Counted from the stretch's first letter, positions 34,402 through 44,200 are shown. The stretch is 64,000 nucleotides of DNA from Anaerolineales bacterium (GCA_020634895.1 JACKAV010000007.1:124001-188000), one strand, 5' to 3'. The notes: generated from the letters alone by a model not told the origin. Numbers and translations: made by a program.

Positions 34402-35262
34402 CTACCTTTTTTTGCTTCCGCTAGATGCCGCATATATAAATGCGCCCGCGACTAACAAGACAAGAATAAAGAAGCCAATCGAGAGCAGGAAAGCAATTGC
34501 CAATGGAGCCATGAGACCCAAAAACATATCCGTCCCATAGCCCCAATTTCCAGCAAACATCATTGAATATGCAATAGTGCCTATCAATCCAAGCACTATG
34601 CCTACTCCGAATCCAATAGCCCCGAACAGAAAACCATTCAAAATGACCTCTTCAAAGCCATATGAATTAAAATAGCTAACCAATGCACCTATAAAACCGC
34701 CCCCGATGGCATAAAGGATACTTGACACAATTGCAAGACCTACACTAAAGCTGCTGGCTTGTTGGTTTGCAAGATCATTCAACCGCTTCGCTTCCTGCCA
34801 CTCAGGAATTGACCTGTCGAATCTGGGTAATACACCATATCCTTCAGGTTGAGTGCCAAGCCCATCGAACACATATAGTTTTTCTCGCGCAATTCGGTAT
34901 TTCTTTTCGTTCAATGCCTGCCTGATATAGCTCAGGAACTGTAAGGCTAAATCTCGAACCTCTCTTTCATCCCAAACATCATCCTCATCAGTTTCATATT
35001 CATATGACCCGGATGTACTTTTTGGCTCGGGAGTTTGAGTTGCCCTAGAAAATTGTTGATCGTATTGACGCCGCCGCTCAGGGTTCATCAATATGTCTTT
35101 TGCCATATTGAGTAATTTCATTTTCTCTTCGGCACCCGGGGTCTTATTTAGATCGGGGTGGTTTTTAAAAGCTAGTTTCCTCCATGCAGCTTCAATGACA
35201 TCCGTATCTGCACTTGGATCGACTTGTAAAACCTTGTAGTAATTAACGAACTCTGTCGTCAT
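34402..35262 (-). CDS. J-domain membrane protein
   Basis: 286 residues. An N-terminal DnaJ-type J-domain (2-70) with YYKVLQVDPSADTDVIEAAWRKLAFKNHPDLNKT; the HPD tripeptide that stimulates Hsp70 is present. An acidic linker (about 85-110, DEDDVWDEREVRDL), a helical region, then four to five membrane helices at about 165-280 (TIAYSMMFAGNWGYG, LLSIGFFILVLLVAG). TAGGAGG stands seven bases before the ATG. J-domain proteins on mobile elements are uncommon; the client is unknown. Confidence 0.85.
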   Translation of the reverse strand: MTTEFVNYYKVLQVDPSADTDVIEAAWRKLAFKNHPDLNKTPGAEEKMKLLNMAKDILMNPERRRQYDQQFSRATQTPEPKSTSGSYEYETDEDDVWDEREVRDLALQFLSYIRQALNEKKYRIAREKLYVFDGLGTQPEGYGVLPRFDRSIPEWQEAKRLNDLANQQASSFSVGLAIVSSILYAIGGGFIGALVSYFNSYGFEEVILNGFLFGAIGFGVGIVLGLIGTIAYSMMFAGNWGYGTDMFLGLMAPLAIAFLLSIGFFILVLLVAGAFIYAASSGSKKR

Positions 35263-35340
35263 TGTTTACCTCCTAATAACGATTGATCAAGTTTCGGAGC
35301 CTAAATTTATATTTGACATAGTGCGAAAATCTCTATAGCA

Positions 35341-35724
35341 TTGAAATACTTCATTAAAAAATTTATGCAACGTCTGGGGGATACTACCGCATTCAAAGAT
35401 CGGAACCTTCGTTTGAAGGGGGCAGACATTGCGACCCAACGCGGTTGGACTGGCGTCCCCAACTTCATTCTCGAGAGCGACAAAATCTCCATCGGTGCCA
35501 AACTCACCTATGCCATGTTGCTCAAATACGCCCGCGAAGAAGATGAATGTTTCCCCGGACAGGATCGCCTTGCCAAAGATATGGGAAGCGGACTTCGCAG
35601 TGTGGTGCGATACATCTCAGAATTGGAAACGGTCGGCCTTATCACGATCACTCGCAGGGGTCAGGGCAGACCCAATCTCTACACTATCCACCTCAAAGCC
35701 TCCTTCTGGAGAAAACACAAGTAA
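35341..35724 (+). CDS. Helix-turn-helix protein of the HTH_36 type
   Basis: 127 residues from TTG at 35341; an in-frame ATG at 35365 is an alternative. Winged-helix sequence KISIGAKLTYAMLLKYAREEDECFPGQDRLAKDMGSGLRSVVRYISELETVGLI matches HTH_36-type domains seen in plasmid replication initiators and related proteins. A TTGACA box lies at 35313-35318 and TATAGC about 15 bases on. TGCCA palindromes follow its stop by about 12 bases. It may be a replication or partition protein of the element. Confidence 0.7.
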   Translation: MKYFIKKFMQRLGDTTAFKDRNLRLKGADIATQRGWTGVPNFILESDKISIGAKLTYAMLLKYAREEDECFPGQDRLAKDMGSGLRSVVRYISELETVGLITITRRGQGRPNLYTIHLKASFWRKHK

Positions 35725-35736
35725 CCCCAGACTGAT

Positions 35737-35796
35737 GTGCCATTTTGGCACTTCTAGACATGCCAAACTTTCACTTCTTGCAATGCCAGTTTGGCA
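35737..35796. repeat. Paired TGCCA(N3)TGGCA palindromes
   Basis: Two palindromes of the form TGCCA-N3-TGGCA: GTGCCATTTTGGCAC at 35737-35751 and TGCCAGTTTGGCA at 35784-35796, with a single TGCCAAA between at 35761-35767. The core matches the TGGCA/TGCCA cluster at 49070-49151 upstream of parA. This could be a partition (parS-like) or initiator-binding site. Confidence 0.6.
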
Positions 35797-35969
35797 CACT
35801 AATAATATACAGTTACTAATAATCAGAGAACTAAGATACAGTCTTAGTATATTTCATTTTTTTTGAATTCAAAAAGCAATTTATCCCGCCACATCCATCT
35901 AAATTCAAGGAATTGCACAAATGAACAATCCTTGTACTCAAATATTAAGAATAAATATATTCCCCCCAC

Positions 35970-36545
35970 GCGACCCCCAAGGTGTAACCACGGGTGGCTC
36001 GCACGGGGTTTGTCTCGATCCTGCGGGCATCGAACCGCTTGGCTCGAGCAGGAGATTTGCCCCTCCTCGTGGAGACCATGTCCAACAGACAGATTTTCCT
36101 CTGGCACAGCACAGGCTAGTGCCGCCGGAAAACAGACTGTATGTCCAGACCCCCACTCGTCGGGTCAACGTGTCGGGTTTGCCGCTTCGCGGTCGTACCC
36201 CGACTGCCAAGCGCTGCGCCCCTGCCTCCCGACCTGCGTCCGTGTGGCAGGGGTTCCCTCGTTGCCAGATGTCGCTGACGCTCCTCCGGCTCCTCGGCGC
36301 CACGCTTCGGCAAGAGACTCACTGCGTGAGACTCTTGCCTCGCTACCGCGCTTGGCAGTCGGCGTCCTCGACGCCGACACGTGCGGCTGCCGGTTTCTCC
36401 TGACCTCTCCGGCAGCCTTGGAAGCGGTAGCGCCTGCGGCGCAGTATCTTCATTTCGTACCTCGCTTTTTGGCTCGGCTTATTTGCCGCTAACTCAGCCG
36501 GAGACTTTTTCTCCTCAAAATGCTAAGTTGAGGGTGGAGGTACGA
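35970..36545. other. GC-rich, stem-rich non-coding region (possible structured RNA or origin)
   Basis: About 570 bases, far GC-richer than the flanks, without a credible gene: open frames on all strands are low in protein-like features. It contains pairings including CCGACTGCCAAGCGC (36200-36214) with GCGCTTGGCAGTCGG (36348-36362), a 15-bp perfect match; CCCCTGCC/GGCAGGGG (36219-36226, 36246-36253); a hairpin at 36310-36338; GGCGTC/GACGCC (36361-36375); GGCTGCCGG/CCGGCAGCC (36385-36393, 36409-36417); and TCGTACCTC/GAGGTACGA (36455-36463, 36537-36545), which closes just before the primase start. The 36172-36204 hairpin has a small CCGC/GCGG tip. Confidence 0.6.
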
Positions 36546-36546
36546 G

Positions 36547-37497
36547 ATGAAAAAAGAATTTGCGCAATCCCCTGAACTTTATGCCTATGCTGGCATCCTG
36601 GCGAAAACCTTTATACAACGAAAGGACCTTTATGCACGCCAACTGGAGGATGGACGCTATTGCTGCATCCGCAAACCGCTCGAGGAAAAGCATCTCATTG
36701 CCCACTTGAACGGCGATTTGACGCTAGGTACATACGTTTTGGGCGAAGATAACAAGGCGCGGTTTGCTGTCATCGATGCTGATGACGATCTCCAGTTGGC
36801 GCGCCTGGCGGAAATATCAATGAGCCTGGAAAAAGCTGGGATCCCCTCCTATCTTGAGGCGAGTCGAAGAGGTGGACATATGTGGATCTTCTTTGACCGG
36901 TCGATTCCCGGTCAAGTAGCGCGGGCGTTTGGGAAGCAAATTCTCGCCTCGAGTGGCTTGGGCAAAATTGAATTATTTCCAAAGCAGGACAAGCTTGGGG
37001 AGGGTCCAGGCTCATTGATCCGCTTGCCTTTTGGCATTCACCAAAAAGATGGTCAACGATATGGGTTCGTGACCCCCGGAGGTAAGCCGATTGCCAAAAC
37101 ATTCGCAGATCAGATCTACTTGCTTTCAAATCCAAGAACGGTCGATAAAGCTGCGCTTGATGAATTTATCAGCCAGTACAAGGCTATCGTCCCCAAACCA
37201 GCTTTGGTCAAGTCTGAGGCGGTTGGGGAGACTTTATCCCTTCAAATCAAGCGCAGTGTGACCGTCTTGGATTTTGTCGGGCAGTATGTCGAACTCTCTC
37301 CTGCTGGTCGGGGCTTGTGCCCTTTTCACGACGATCACCATCAAAGCTTTTCGGTGAATGCAGAAAAGAACTACTGGCACTGTTTTGCAGGGTGTGGAGG
37401 TGGCAGCATTATCGATTTTTGGATGAAGTGGCAGGATACAGACTTCAGGCAAGCGGTGAAAGAATTAGCAGGTTTATTGTTGAATAAAGGCAAGTAG
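36547..37497 (+). CDS. AEP-fold primase fused to a CHC2 zinc finger
   Basis: 316 residues. N-terminal archaeo-eukaryotic-primase-like domain with D77-A-D79 (AVIDADDD), SRRGGH at 106-111, ELFPKQ at 142-147 and a LIRLPFGIH motif; this is the layout of the primase found in TOTE-type elements and some plasmid primases. C-terminal CHC2 zinc finger with C258, H261, C279, C283. It makes primers for replication. No helicase module is fused. GGAGG stands seven bases before the ATG, inside the closing stem of the upstream structured region. Confidence 0.85.
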   Translation: MKKEFAQSPELYAYAGILAKTFIQRKDLYARQLEDGRYCCIRKPLEEKHLIAHLNGDLTLGTYVLGEDNKARFAVIDADDDLQLARLAEISMSLEKAGIPSYLEASRRGGHMWIFFDRSIPGQVARAFGKQILASSGLGKIELFPKQDKLGEGPGSLIRLPFGIHQKDGQRYGFVTPGGKPIAKTFADQIYLLSNPRTVDKAALDEFISQYKAIVPKPALVKSEAVGETLSLQIKRSVTVLDFVGQYVELSPAGRGLCPFHDDHHQSFSVNAEKNYWHCFAGCGGGSIIDFWMKWQDTDFRQAVKELAGLLLNKGK

Positions 37498-37538
37498 TCT
37501 TTTCCACCGATAGCTTGACTGTAGTGTTAAAATAAAAA

Positions 37539-37571
37539 GGTGTAGGCAGGTTCCCAAACCAACTCTACACC
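37539..37571 (+). terminator. Nested hairpin after the primase gene
   Basis: GGTGTAG (37539-37545) pairs with CTACACC (37565-37571), and within the loop GGTT pairs with AACC. It lies about 42 bases after the primase stop. A second hairpin, GGAGCG..AGATA/TATCT..CGCTCC at 37582-37612, overlaps the 3' end of the small minus-strand gene. Confidence 0.55.
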
Positions 37572-37587
37572 AAGATCAACGGGAGCG

Positions 37588-37857
37588 TTAAGATAACTTT
37601 ATCTCGCGCTCCTTTTGTTTTAGTTCCATGCGGAACTTGGATTGCAGCGCATCCATTTGACGCCGTGATGTCATCTGAGACTCACGAAGCTCACGTGTTG
37701 CCGCGAGAGCTTGATTCTGCCAATATAAGGCAGGGTTTGATTGCCTTTGCCGTTCTTTCCAACGGCCGTTTGAGAATAACTCCCAAACGATAAACTCTAC
37801 TATAGCTATACCCACAGGGTTGGCTATCAAGAAGAGATAAAGCAGAAACTTCAACAT
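37588..37857 (-). CDS. Small membrane protein with a charged coiled-coil tail
   Basis: 89 residues from ATG at 37857, preceded by GGGGGTGATAG. One or two membrane helices (MLKFLLYLFLIANPVGIAIVEFIVW) then a Gln/Arg-rich helical tail with QMDALQSKFRMELKQKEREIKL, likely a coiled coil. Not recognised. It is near the end of the defence-type operon but on the same strand after a gap of about 130 bases. Confidence 0.6.
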   Translation of the reverse strand: MLKFLLYLFLIANPVGIAIVEFIVWELFSNGRWKERQRQSNPALYWQNQALAATRELRESQMTSRRQMDALQSKFRMELKQKEREIKLS

Positions 37858-37985
37858 AACTATCACCCCCCTTCGGCATGTAATGGCTATGACTATGTAA
37901 AAGTGCAAGAGTGGCTGGGAACCTGACCAATTTAAGTGTACTGCAAATTAGCCAGATCGAAGATTAGAATTTTATTGATGTATCA

Positions 37986-38519
37986 CTACAAATAGTCTAT
38001 TCTTATCCCGCTACTTTTCCATGCCTCTATTTGAGTTTGCAACTTTCCTCCCTCACTCGCATGGACTATCAACACGCGCCCCGCAATTCGTGCCGCAAGG
38101 TCATTTCTCTTCAACGAAATTTCTTTCGTGACATATTTCTGATATTCCTTGAACGGCGAGATGACCAGCATCCTGCCTTTTTCAACTTCAGTTTCCCACG
38201 CCGCAGGGATTCTCGCCCTTTCCAGCCTGCGCCCCAAAACGACGACGACAGGACAAGTACCTTTCAGTAAAACTTCAAGCACTTCCTTCTCTGCGGGCGC
38301 ATGGAAGCCACTGATAATTCCCATCTCACCGTTTCGGATTTCCTTTGCGTAATCATGTGCTCTGAGAATTTGACTTGCAGGGCATTTGGCAGACGAAAAT
38401 ATTGCCAACTTTGCAGTATTGATCAATTCAATATTGCCGATGTAGTCAATTTCTCTAAACCATGCCTGAGATGTAATCGGATAATTCGATTGATCTCGGT
38501 AAAGAGATTTAATTTCCAT
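37986..38519 (-). CDS. DprA/Smf-like Rossmann protein, last gene of a defence-type operon
   Basis: 177 residues. Rossmann-fold pattern as in DprA: TAKLAIFSSAKCPASQILRAHDYAKEI, then IISGFHAPAEKEVLEVLLKGTCPVVVVLGRRLERARIP and the ISPF and LIVHASEGGKL blocks, typical of DprA nucleotide-binding-like domains (a lone, short DprA). DprA loads RecA onto single-stranded DNA in transformation; short relatives occur in defence gene neighbourhoods, where they may bind nucleotides or DNA. It starts 10 bases after the stop of the DUF262 gene, so it is part of the same transcript. No sterile alpha or winged domain is seen. Confidence 0.82.
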   Translation of the reverse strand: MEIKSLYRDQSNYPITSQAWFREIDYIGNIELINTAKLAIFSSAKCPASQILRAHDYAKEIRNGEMGIISGFHAPAEKEVLEVLLKGTCPVVVVLGRRLERARIPAAWETEVEKGRMLVISPFKEYQKYVTKEISLKRNDLAARIAGRVLIVHASEGGKLQTQIEAWKSSGIRIDYL

Positions 38520-38529
38520 ATACTTTCAA

Positions 38530-40581
38530 TTATTCTTCTTCCAGTTGCCAATCCTCTTCTGAAATTTCTGCCAAAGAAATCATGTTACGGCACATACTTT
38601 TTACACTTACTGCCGACAAGTTCAAGTATATCCACCAACCATTAGGTAATTGCCTACAAGCAGACTTATATTCTTGCCTGTCAAAATAAGACTGCATTTG
38701 AGCGGCAATCCTTGTATCAAAATCGTCTATCAATTCACTAATTACTTGAGCGGTATAGAAAGCAACATCTCGCCAAGACGTAACGTCAAATAATTGCCCC
38801 ATAATAGTCAATGATTTTGGTTTTGATCCTGTTGATTTTTGTACTACGGGCGGAGTACCTAACTCAGACCAATACTCCAATATCGTGTCGACAAGAAAAT
38901 TCGCACGGTCTTGAATTGCTTTATCATCCCACTTAGCGATGCTCTGCTTGAAATATTCTTTGTTGAGAATTAGAGCATGAGAGGCAAGCAATTTCTTTTT
39001 ATTTTCAAATGATGAATTTGATAGCTTTGAATTCCATTCCTGAGTAACCAAGGTTAGATTACCAAACGTGTGGAGGTTCTCTGTGTAGATTTCTTCCCAA
39101 TTTGCACCCAAGTGTGCTTTCCACTCGGCACTTGGCGTTTGAGGCAAAATATGTTCAATGGTAGGGGGATTATCAAGAACGGTGTAACCACCAGATTTAA
39201 CTGACAGGAAACGGTTTACAGTGTCTAAAACCAAGATTATTTTATTGCTAGTCTGAATCCGTTTGTCGTATACCTGTTCAGTCAAAACCTCCCTTCGTAC
39301 TCGAGTATCAGCAGGGTAGTTTTTAGTAATTATTACTTTTTTGAGGGACTCAGCCAATTTATTGGGATTGATTTCCCTCCAAAGCGTGGGGAACATTTTA
39401 TTTAGGTAATTGGTTGGATCATTCGTTAGGTATCGACGGACAATATAATTTTCAAGGATTTCCAATACTTCTACAAATTCTTTCCCGCTAAGATGTTTTT
39501 GAGAGTAGGATTCGTATACCGCCAAAAGGAAGGGATAAGCAGTTGAAACTTCCAGAATATCTAAGCGCAAAAGCCTTGCTCTTATTTCTTGATCGGGCTC
39601 ATTCTCTGGACGAAGCAATCGGTTGTAATGTTCGGCGTAATTTTTTAGTTCAGCAATTTCATTTTCAAAATCATCGGTTGATGAAGTTTCATTTTCAATG
39701 CGATCACGGAAGCGTTCGTAAACATGGGCTCGATTGCATAGGACACCGTTTCGCATGGTTAAATAGTGGCGAAGAAAAGCCGTCAATTCCCCAATGCTAG
39801 ACTTTCCTACATTTCGTTTTTCCTGAAGTATTGTTTCAATTTTTGACCAGTATTTATTGAAAATCGCGGCTTGGCGCTTTTCAGGCAACTTCATCGCAAT
39901 ATAATTGCGCACCAAATCCGCCTGCGATAACGGTTTGCCCTTTGCGTTCAGACTTTCAAAAATCTCATACGGACGCTCACCTTGATCCAAGTCTATAAAC
40001 ACTACCTGCAAACTGTTTGCCAATACAATGAAAAAGAGCTCAGGATCTATAGTCTTGGCTTTGATTCGATTTCCTATCTCTTTATCAAAAAAACGATAAG
40101 CGTCAGGGATTTTAGAATCAATCCCTTTAGGGAACTCTTCTCCCTTAAGCAGAGCAAGGTAAGCATCACGATCCCCGTATTTCGTGGTTGGAATTAACTT
40201 GAAGAATAACAAATCACTTTCATCAGGATTGGTAAGCAAGCGACTAATTCGTTTGTTTATTGCAGGATGAGAAGATTCGATATTTTTACCAAAAGCGCTT
40301 AACATGAGAGAAAATGTTGTTAATCTTTGTTGACCATCTACAAGCTTGAATGCGGGGATAACGCCATTTCGCATACCATCTTGGATAACAACCAATGCCC
40401 CCATGAAATGTTCGGGTTCTTTTTCAGGTGTATATGCTTCATACAAGCCCATTACGTCATTAAGCAAGGTCTGCCAATTCTCTTTTTCCCATGCATACTC
40501 ACGTTGAAAGTGTGGAAGAACATAATGCACGTCACCACCACTTGCAAAAACCTTTGACAACTTGAGACTCTTAGCGTCCAT
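38530..40581 (-). CDS. DUF262-DUF1524 protein (GmrSD-like)
   Basis: 683 residues. The N-terminal DUF262 domain has PHFQREYAWE at about 23-32 and the key VDGQQRLTT at 81-89, the ParB/Srx-type nucleotide-using motif of GmrS. The C-terminal DUF1524 domain has IEHILPQTPSAEW at about 476-488 and a late NLTLVTQEWNSKLSNSSF block, the His-Me nuclease core of GmrD. GmrSD is a type IV restriction enzyme for modified phage DNA; here the two parts are one fused protein. Its partners in the operon are a helicase and a methyltransferase, so activity may be tied to modification status. Confidence 0.88.
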   Translation of the reverse strand: MDAKSLKLSKVFASGGDVHYVLPHFQREYAWEKENWQTLLNDVMGLYEAYTPEKEPEHFMGALVVIQDGMRNGVIPAFKLVDGQQRLTTFSLMLSAFGKNIESSHPAINKRISRLLTNPDESDLLFFKLIPTTKYGDRDAYLALLKGEEFPKGIDSKIPDAYRFFDKEIGNRIKAKTIDPELFFIVLANSLQVVFIDLDQGERPYEIFESLNAKGKPLSQADLVRNYIAMKLPEKRQAAIFNKYWSKIETILQEKRNVGKSSIGELTAFLRHYLTMRNGVLCNRAHVYERFRDRIENETSSTDDFENEIAELKNYAEHYNRLLRPENEPDQEIRARLLRLDILEVSTAYPFLLAVYESYSQKHLSGKEFVEVLEILENYIVRRYLTNDPTNYLNKMFPTLWREINPNKLAESLKKVIITKNYPADTRVRREVLTEQVYDKRIQTSNKIILVLDTVNRFLSVKSGGYTVLDNPPTIEHILPQTPSAEWKAHLGANWEEIYTENLHTFGNLTLVTQEWNSKLSNSSFENKKKLLASHALILNKEYFKQSIAKWDDKAIQDRANFLVDTILEYWSELGTPPVVQKSTGSKPKSLTIMGQLFDVTSWRDVAFYTAQVISELIDDFDTRIAAQMQSYFDRQEYKSACRQLPNGWWIYLNLSAVSVKSMCRNMISLAEISEEDWQLEEE

Positions 40582-40628
40582 TTTTTTCTCCGTTCGGCAT
40601 GGTTAAGTGTGGAAGATTCATGATTGCA

Positions 40629-41279
40629 CTATTTCTTGTGACAATTCGCTATAACATAAGCCATCTTCGTCTTGAACAAGTCCCATGTGCCATCGTTTTC
40701 TTCCAGTTCCTTACAATATTTTCTCAGACTCGTTTTCATGAGGTAACGAAATTTAGTCGAATGAATAATTCTTTTCTTGTCATCCAATAACGGATATTTC
40801 TTATCCCTCACTATTTTCCAACCATTCCTGGATTCGGCTTGGTGCAGAATCCCGCAACGAATACTGTCATAAAATTCATCACCAAGGTCTTTAAAGTCGG
40901 CAAACTCTCCGTAATGCTTGAAGAAATCGCCAAATATCCTCCCACCTTTGATTTTCTTGTTATCGCCATCTTTGAGCTTATTTGTGTCTTCCCATCCATT
41001 GCGAAAAGACTCCATTGCCTCTATCATCAAGCAACAGATTGCCATCTGAGCGAAGCCAGAATTGTAATTAGTATCTACCCATTCAGATGGCATTAAATAT
41101 CGCCTATAGAAACGGTTGTAAACAAATTTTGAAACTTTATTGCGCTTGTTGTCTCGAATAAATTCATAAACTTGCTCTACAGTTTGACCTTTGGCAAGTT
41201 CAGTTAACTTCTCTTCGGCGCTCAAAACTTCGTAGGCTTCCTTAAGCATAACGTCAGGCTTTTTTGCTACCTCACTCAT
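40629..41279 (-). CDS. Uncharacterised protein with an Rx4H (HEPN-like) motif
   Basis: 216 residues from ATG at 41279, chosen for GGAGGAG upstream and an 8-base overlap with the methyltransferase stop at 41272. All-helical looking, no membrane segment. At R141-CGIL-H146 it has the Rx4H spacing used by HEPN ribonucleases, with GFAQMAICCLMIEAM as a hydrophobic helix before it. HEPN proteins are common effector RNases in defence. The motif alone is weak evidence; the rest of the sequence is not matched to a named HEPN family. It lies between methyltransferase and DUF262 genes. Confidence 0.65.
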   Translation of the reverse strand: MSEVAKKPDVMLKEAYEVLSAEEKLTELAKGQTVEQVYEFIRDNKRNKVSKFVYNRFYRRYLMPSEWVDTNYNSGFAQMAICCLMIEAMESFRNGWEDTNKLKDGDNKKIKGGRIFGDFFKHYGEFADFKDLGDEFYDSIRCGILHQAESRNGWKIVRDKKYPLLDDKKRIIHSTKFRYLMKTSLRKYCKELEENDGTWDLFKTKMAYVIANCHKK

Positions 41280-44200
41280 CCCCCTCCTCCCCAGCGGACG
41301 CACCCATCCGATACTTGACATCATAATTGATGATGAAATCCAACTCCTCATCACTCAGCCCGTAGTGACGCGCCAGCGCGCGGTCGATCTCGTCTATGAT
41401 CGGCTTGGACTGGCGTGCGTAAAACTCTTGATAATCGTTAGTTTCGCCTCTTCGGGTGTAATGCACCCATTTTGCATTATTCCACAAATCGTCCATCAAT
41501 GATTTTGATAGACTGCTCACTTTCTTCATTTCCTCAGTATTTAATGATTCTGGATCAAAACCAAATCCGTCAATATGTTCGCGCGAAACATGCCATGCAT
41601 CCGAAATTTTTTGGTGATACCAGAAAAACAAGGTTGCGCTAAGCGCACCAAGCAATAAATATTTATTTGCTTGTTTTGTACTACCTAATGTTGATGTCGA
41701 ATGCGACCGTGAGTCTTTACCGTTTTTGATGAAGGGTGGTTCCTTATCAAAAAATAATCTGTAGTAACTACCGCTGTAGTTTCTGTAAAAAATATCCTCT
41801 CTGTCCCTGTTTAAGTTTAGACCTAATGGTTTTTTGGACTTGATTTTCTTTAGAATATTAGATTCGATCTCTGCTCCAATTCGAACAATCCCTTGCTGGG
41901 AATAATTCTGAGTCACATCTAAAAATCGGATCATATTTGAAAAGATATAATCTCGTTCATCCTGAAACCATCGTTGATAACGCGAAGAATATATAGTGGC
42001 TGATGGTTTTCCTTTGTGAGATAGAAGTATGCTTAGTTGTGCTTTTACACCGTTGAATAGCGTTCCAGGATACGAATCGCCAGCAAAATGGCTGAACCAT
42101 AGTGATTCCGATTGCTTCACTAGTTCATCAACGATAACTTGCATTCTCTTTGTGCTTGCAAGAGCCATAGGTACAATCAATCCTATATTGGCTTTAGGTG
42201 AAGAGATATTTATACTTCTTTCAACTACAAATGCATACAAATTTCCACTGTTTTCAGAAATGTAGTTTTGAATTTGATATTCTTTTTCTACCTTGCTATA
42301 CTCAACATATGGCGGATTTCCAATGATTACATCAAATCCGCCGTCTTGCATAATCCCAAAAAACTCCACGAACCAATGGAATGGCGTGTGCGACTCAAGC
42401 CACTTTTTGTAGGCTTCGCCTTTGGGGTTGTGAATGGCATACTGCCTTGCCAGCAGGACGTTCAATTCCTTTTCCAATTCACGCAGGCGCTTTTGCAGTT
42501 CGCGCTTGTCTTCGGGGCGCACTTCGCCGCCGAACTCGGTCTGTTGCTGGCGGAAGAGTTTATACAGCCTGTCCACATCTTCGGCTTTCTCTTCAATGCG
42601 TTTGAGTTGCGCATCCTCTTCGGGCATGGCAAAAAGTTTCTCGGACTGAACCCCGCCCACCGTCCCGAATTGAACCGAGCGTTTCACATCCTCGCGCGTG
42701 GCAAAGCCCACCAACGTGTTCCCGGCGCGGATGTTGAAGTCAATATCGGGCAGCGGCTCGATCCCCAAATTCTCCTTCGCCTGGTCTGGCTCCACCTGCG
42801 AAGCCAGTTTCAGGAACAGGCGTAGTTTGCAAATTTCCACCGCCTCTTCCATTATGTCCACGCCGTATAGGTTGTTGATGATGATGGACTTGAAGATAAA
42901 GTAATCCTCATCGGGACGGTGGCGCACCTGCTCCAACACCTTGCGGAACGGCTCATACTTTTTGGGGCTGTGCTTCTCCCCCGAGCGGTCGAGTTCCTCC
43001 ACCAGCGCGCTCATGCGTTCCACGCAGGCTTCGTAGAGCGGCTCCAGCACATTCAACGCCGCGAACAGGAACGCGCCCGAACCCACGGTGGGGTCGAGCA
43101 CCTTGATCTGCGAGATCGCCTTCCAAAACGCCAATAGCAGGTCGGCGTCGCTGTCCTGAATGACATCCTGAGCGAATTGGCGGATGTCGAGATTGAGCGT
43201 GATCAGGTCATTGATGGATGTGACCTCGCCTCTCGATAATTTTTCCTTCACTTCCTGGTAGCGACGGCGGCGGGCGACCACCTCCCGCCAGATTTCGGTG
43301 GGCAAAGCGAATTCTTCCGAAGCAGGCTTGTTCCACCCCTCCCGCCGCTTCGGATCAGACTCCCCCGCGGCGATTTCTGCGGGTAAAGTTTTATCTACGC
43401 CTTTGCGGACTGCTTCATAAATATAGCGGTCTGGGTCAGCCTGCAAATGCCGCCAGACGGAACCATCCCCTTCAAAGGCGACCTTGCATTCCTTCTGCGC
43501 CACATCGAAGAGATGAGGGATGATGGTGTTCTTGCTGATGTACTCGGTGATATCTTCCTTGGTGTAATACGCGCCCATCTGCTTCTGGTTGATGTACTTC
43601 TCGAAGATATACCCCAGCACATCGGGGTTGATCTCCTTATCATCCTTGTTGGGACGCTCATCCAAATGCCAACGATAGTCATCGAAGAAATCAAACAACT
43701 GCTCAAAGGCTTTGTCAGGAATTTCGATCTTCTCACCGTGCAATTCCTCGATCTGGTGCTGCTCGAAGATACCGCCGTTCAAGTACGGCACATTGCCAAG
43801 GAGTTTCTTGATCTCCGCACTGCGTTTCTTTTTGGCAAATCCTTCAAAGAACAACGGACACAGAAAGTCAGTATAAAACTTGTCCTTGCCCTTTTTTTTG
43901 CTGTCTGCCAAATGGTGACGTAGATAATCGGGGTCATTGTTCAAGAACTGCTTCTTCTGAATGAAGTAAATGAACATCAATCGATTCAACGTCACCGACA
44001 CATAATGCCGCTGCATTTCCTTGTCTGGAATGCCCTTGATGAACTTTAAGAAGTCATCATGTTCTTTTTTGAATCGTTCGTAGAATTTCTTTGTTACCTT
44101 TTCAACGTTGAATGCGGAACGTACCCGCGATGTGGCATCTGTGATGCCACCAAGAGTTTCTTCGTCTTCCAGCGAAAAATACATCTTCTCAAGTCGTTGT

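Noticed and set aside
36010..36050. T-arm-like GGTTCGATG word on the minus strand, hinting at a tRNA
   Set aside because: The stem around it does not pair over five bases, and no acceptor, D or anticodon arm could be assembled.
35863..36492. Overlapping open frames (209, 160 and 121 codons) across the GC-rich region
   Set aside because: Frames are open because the region is GC-rich and stop-poor; composition (Pro/Arg/Ser/Ala) is not protein-like on either strand and the stem pattern explains the sequence better.
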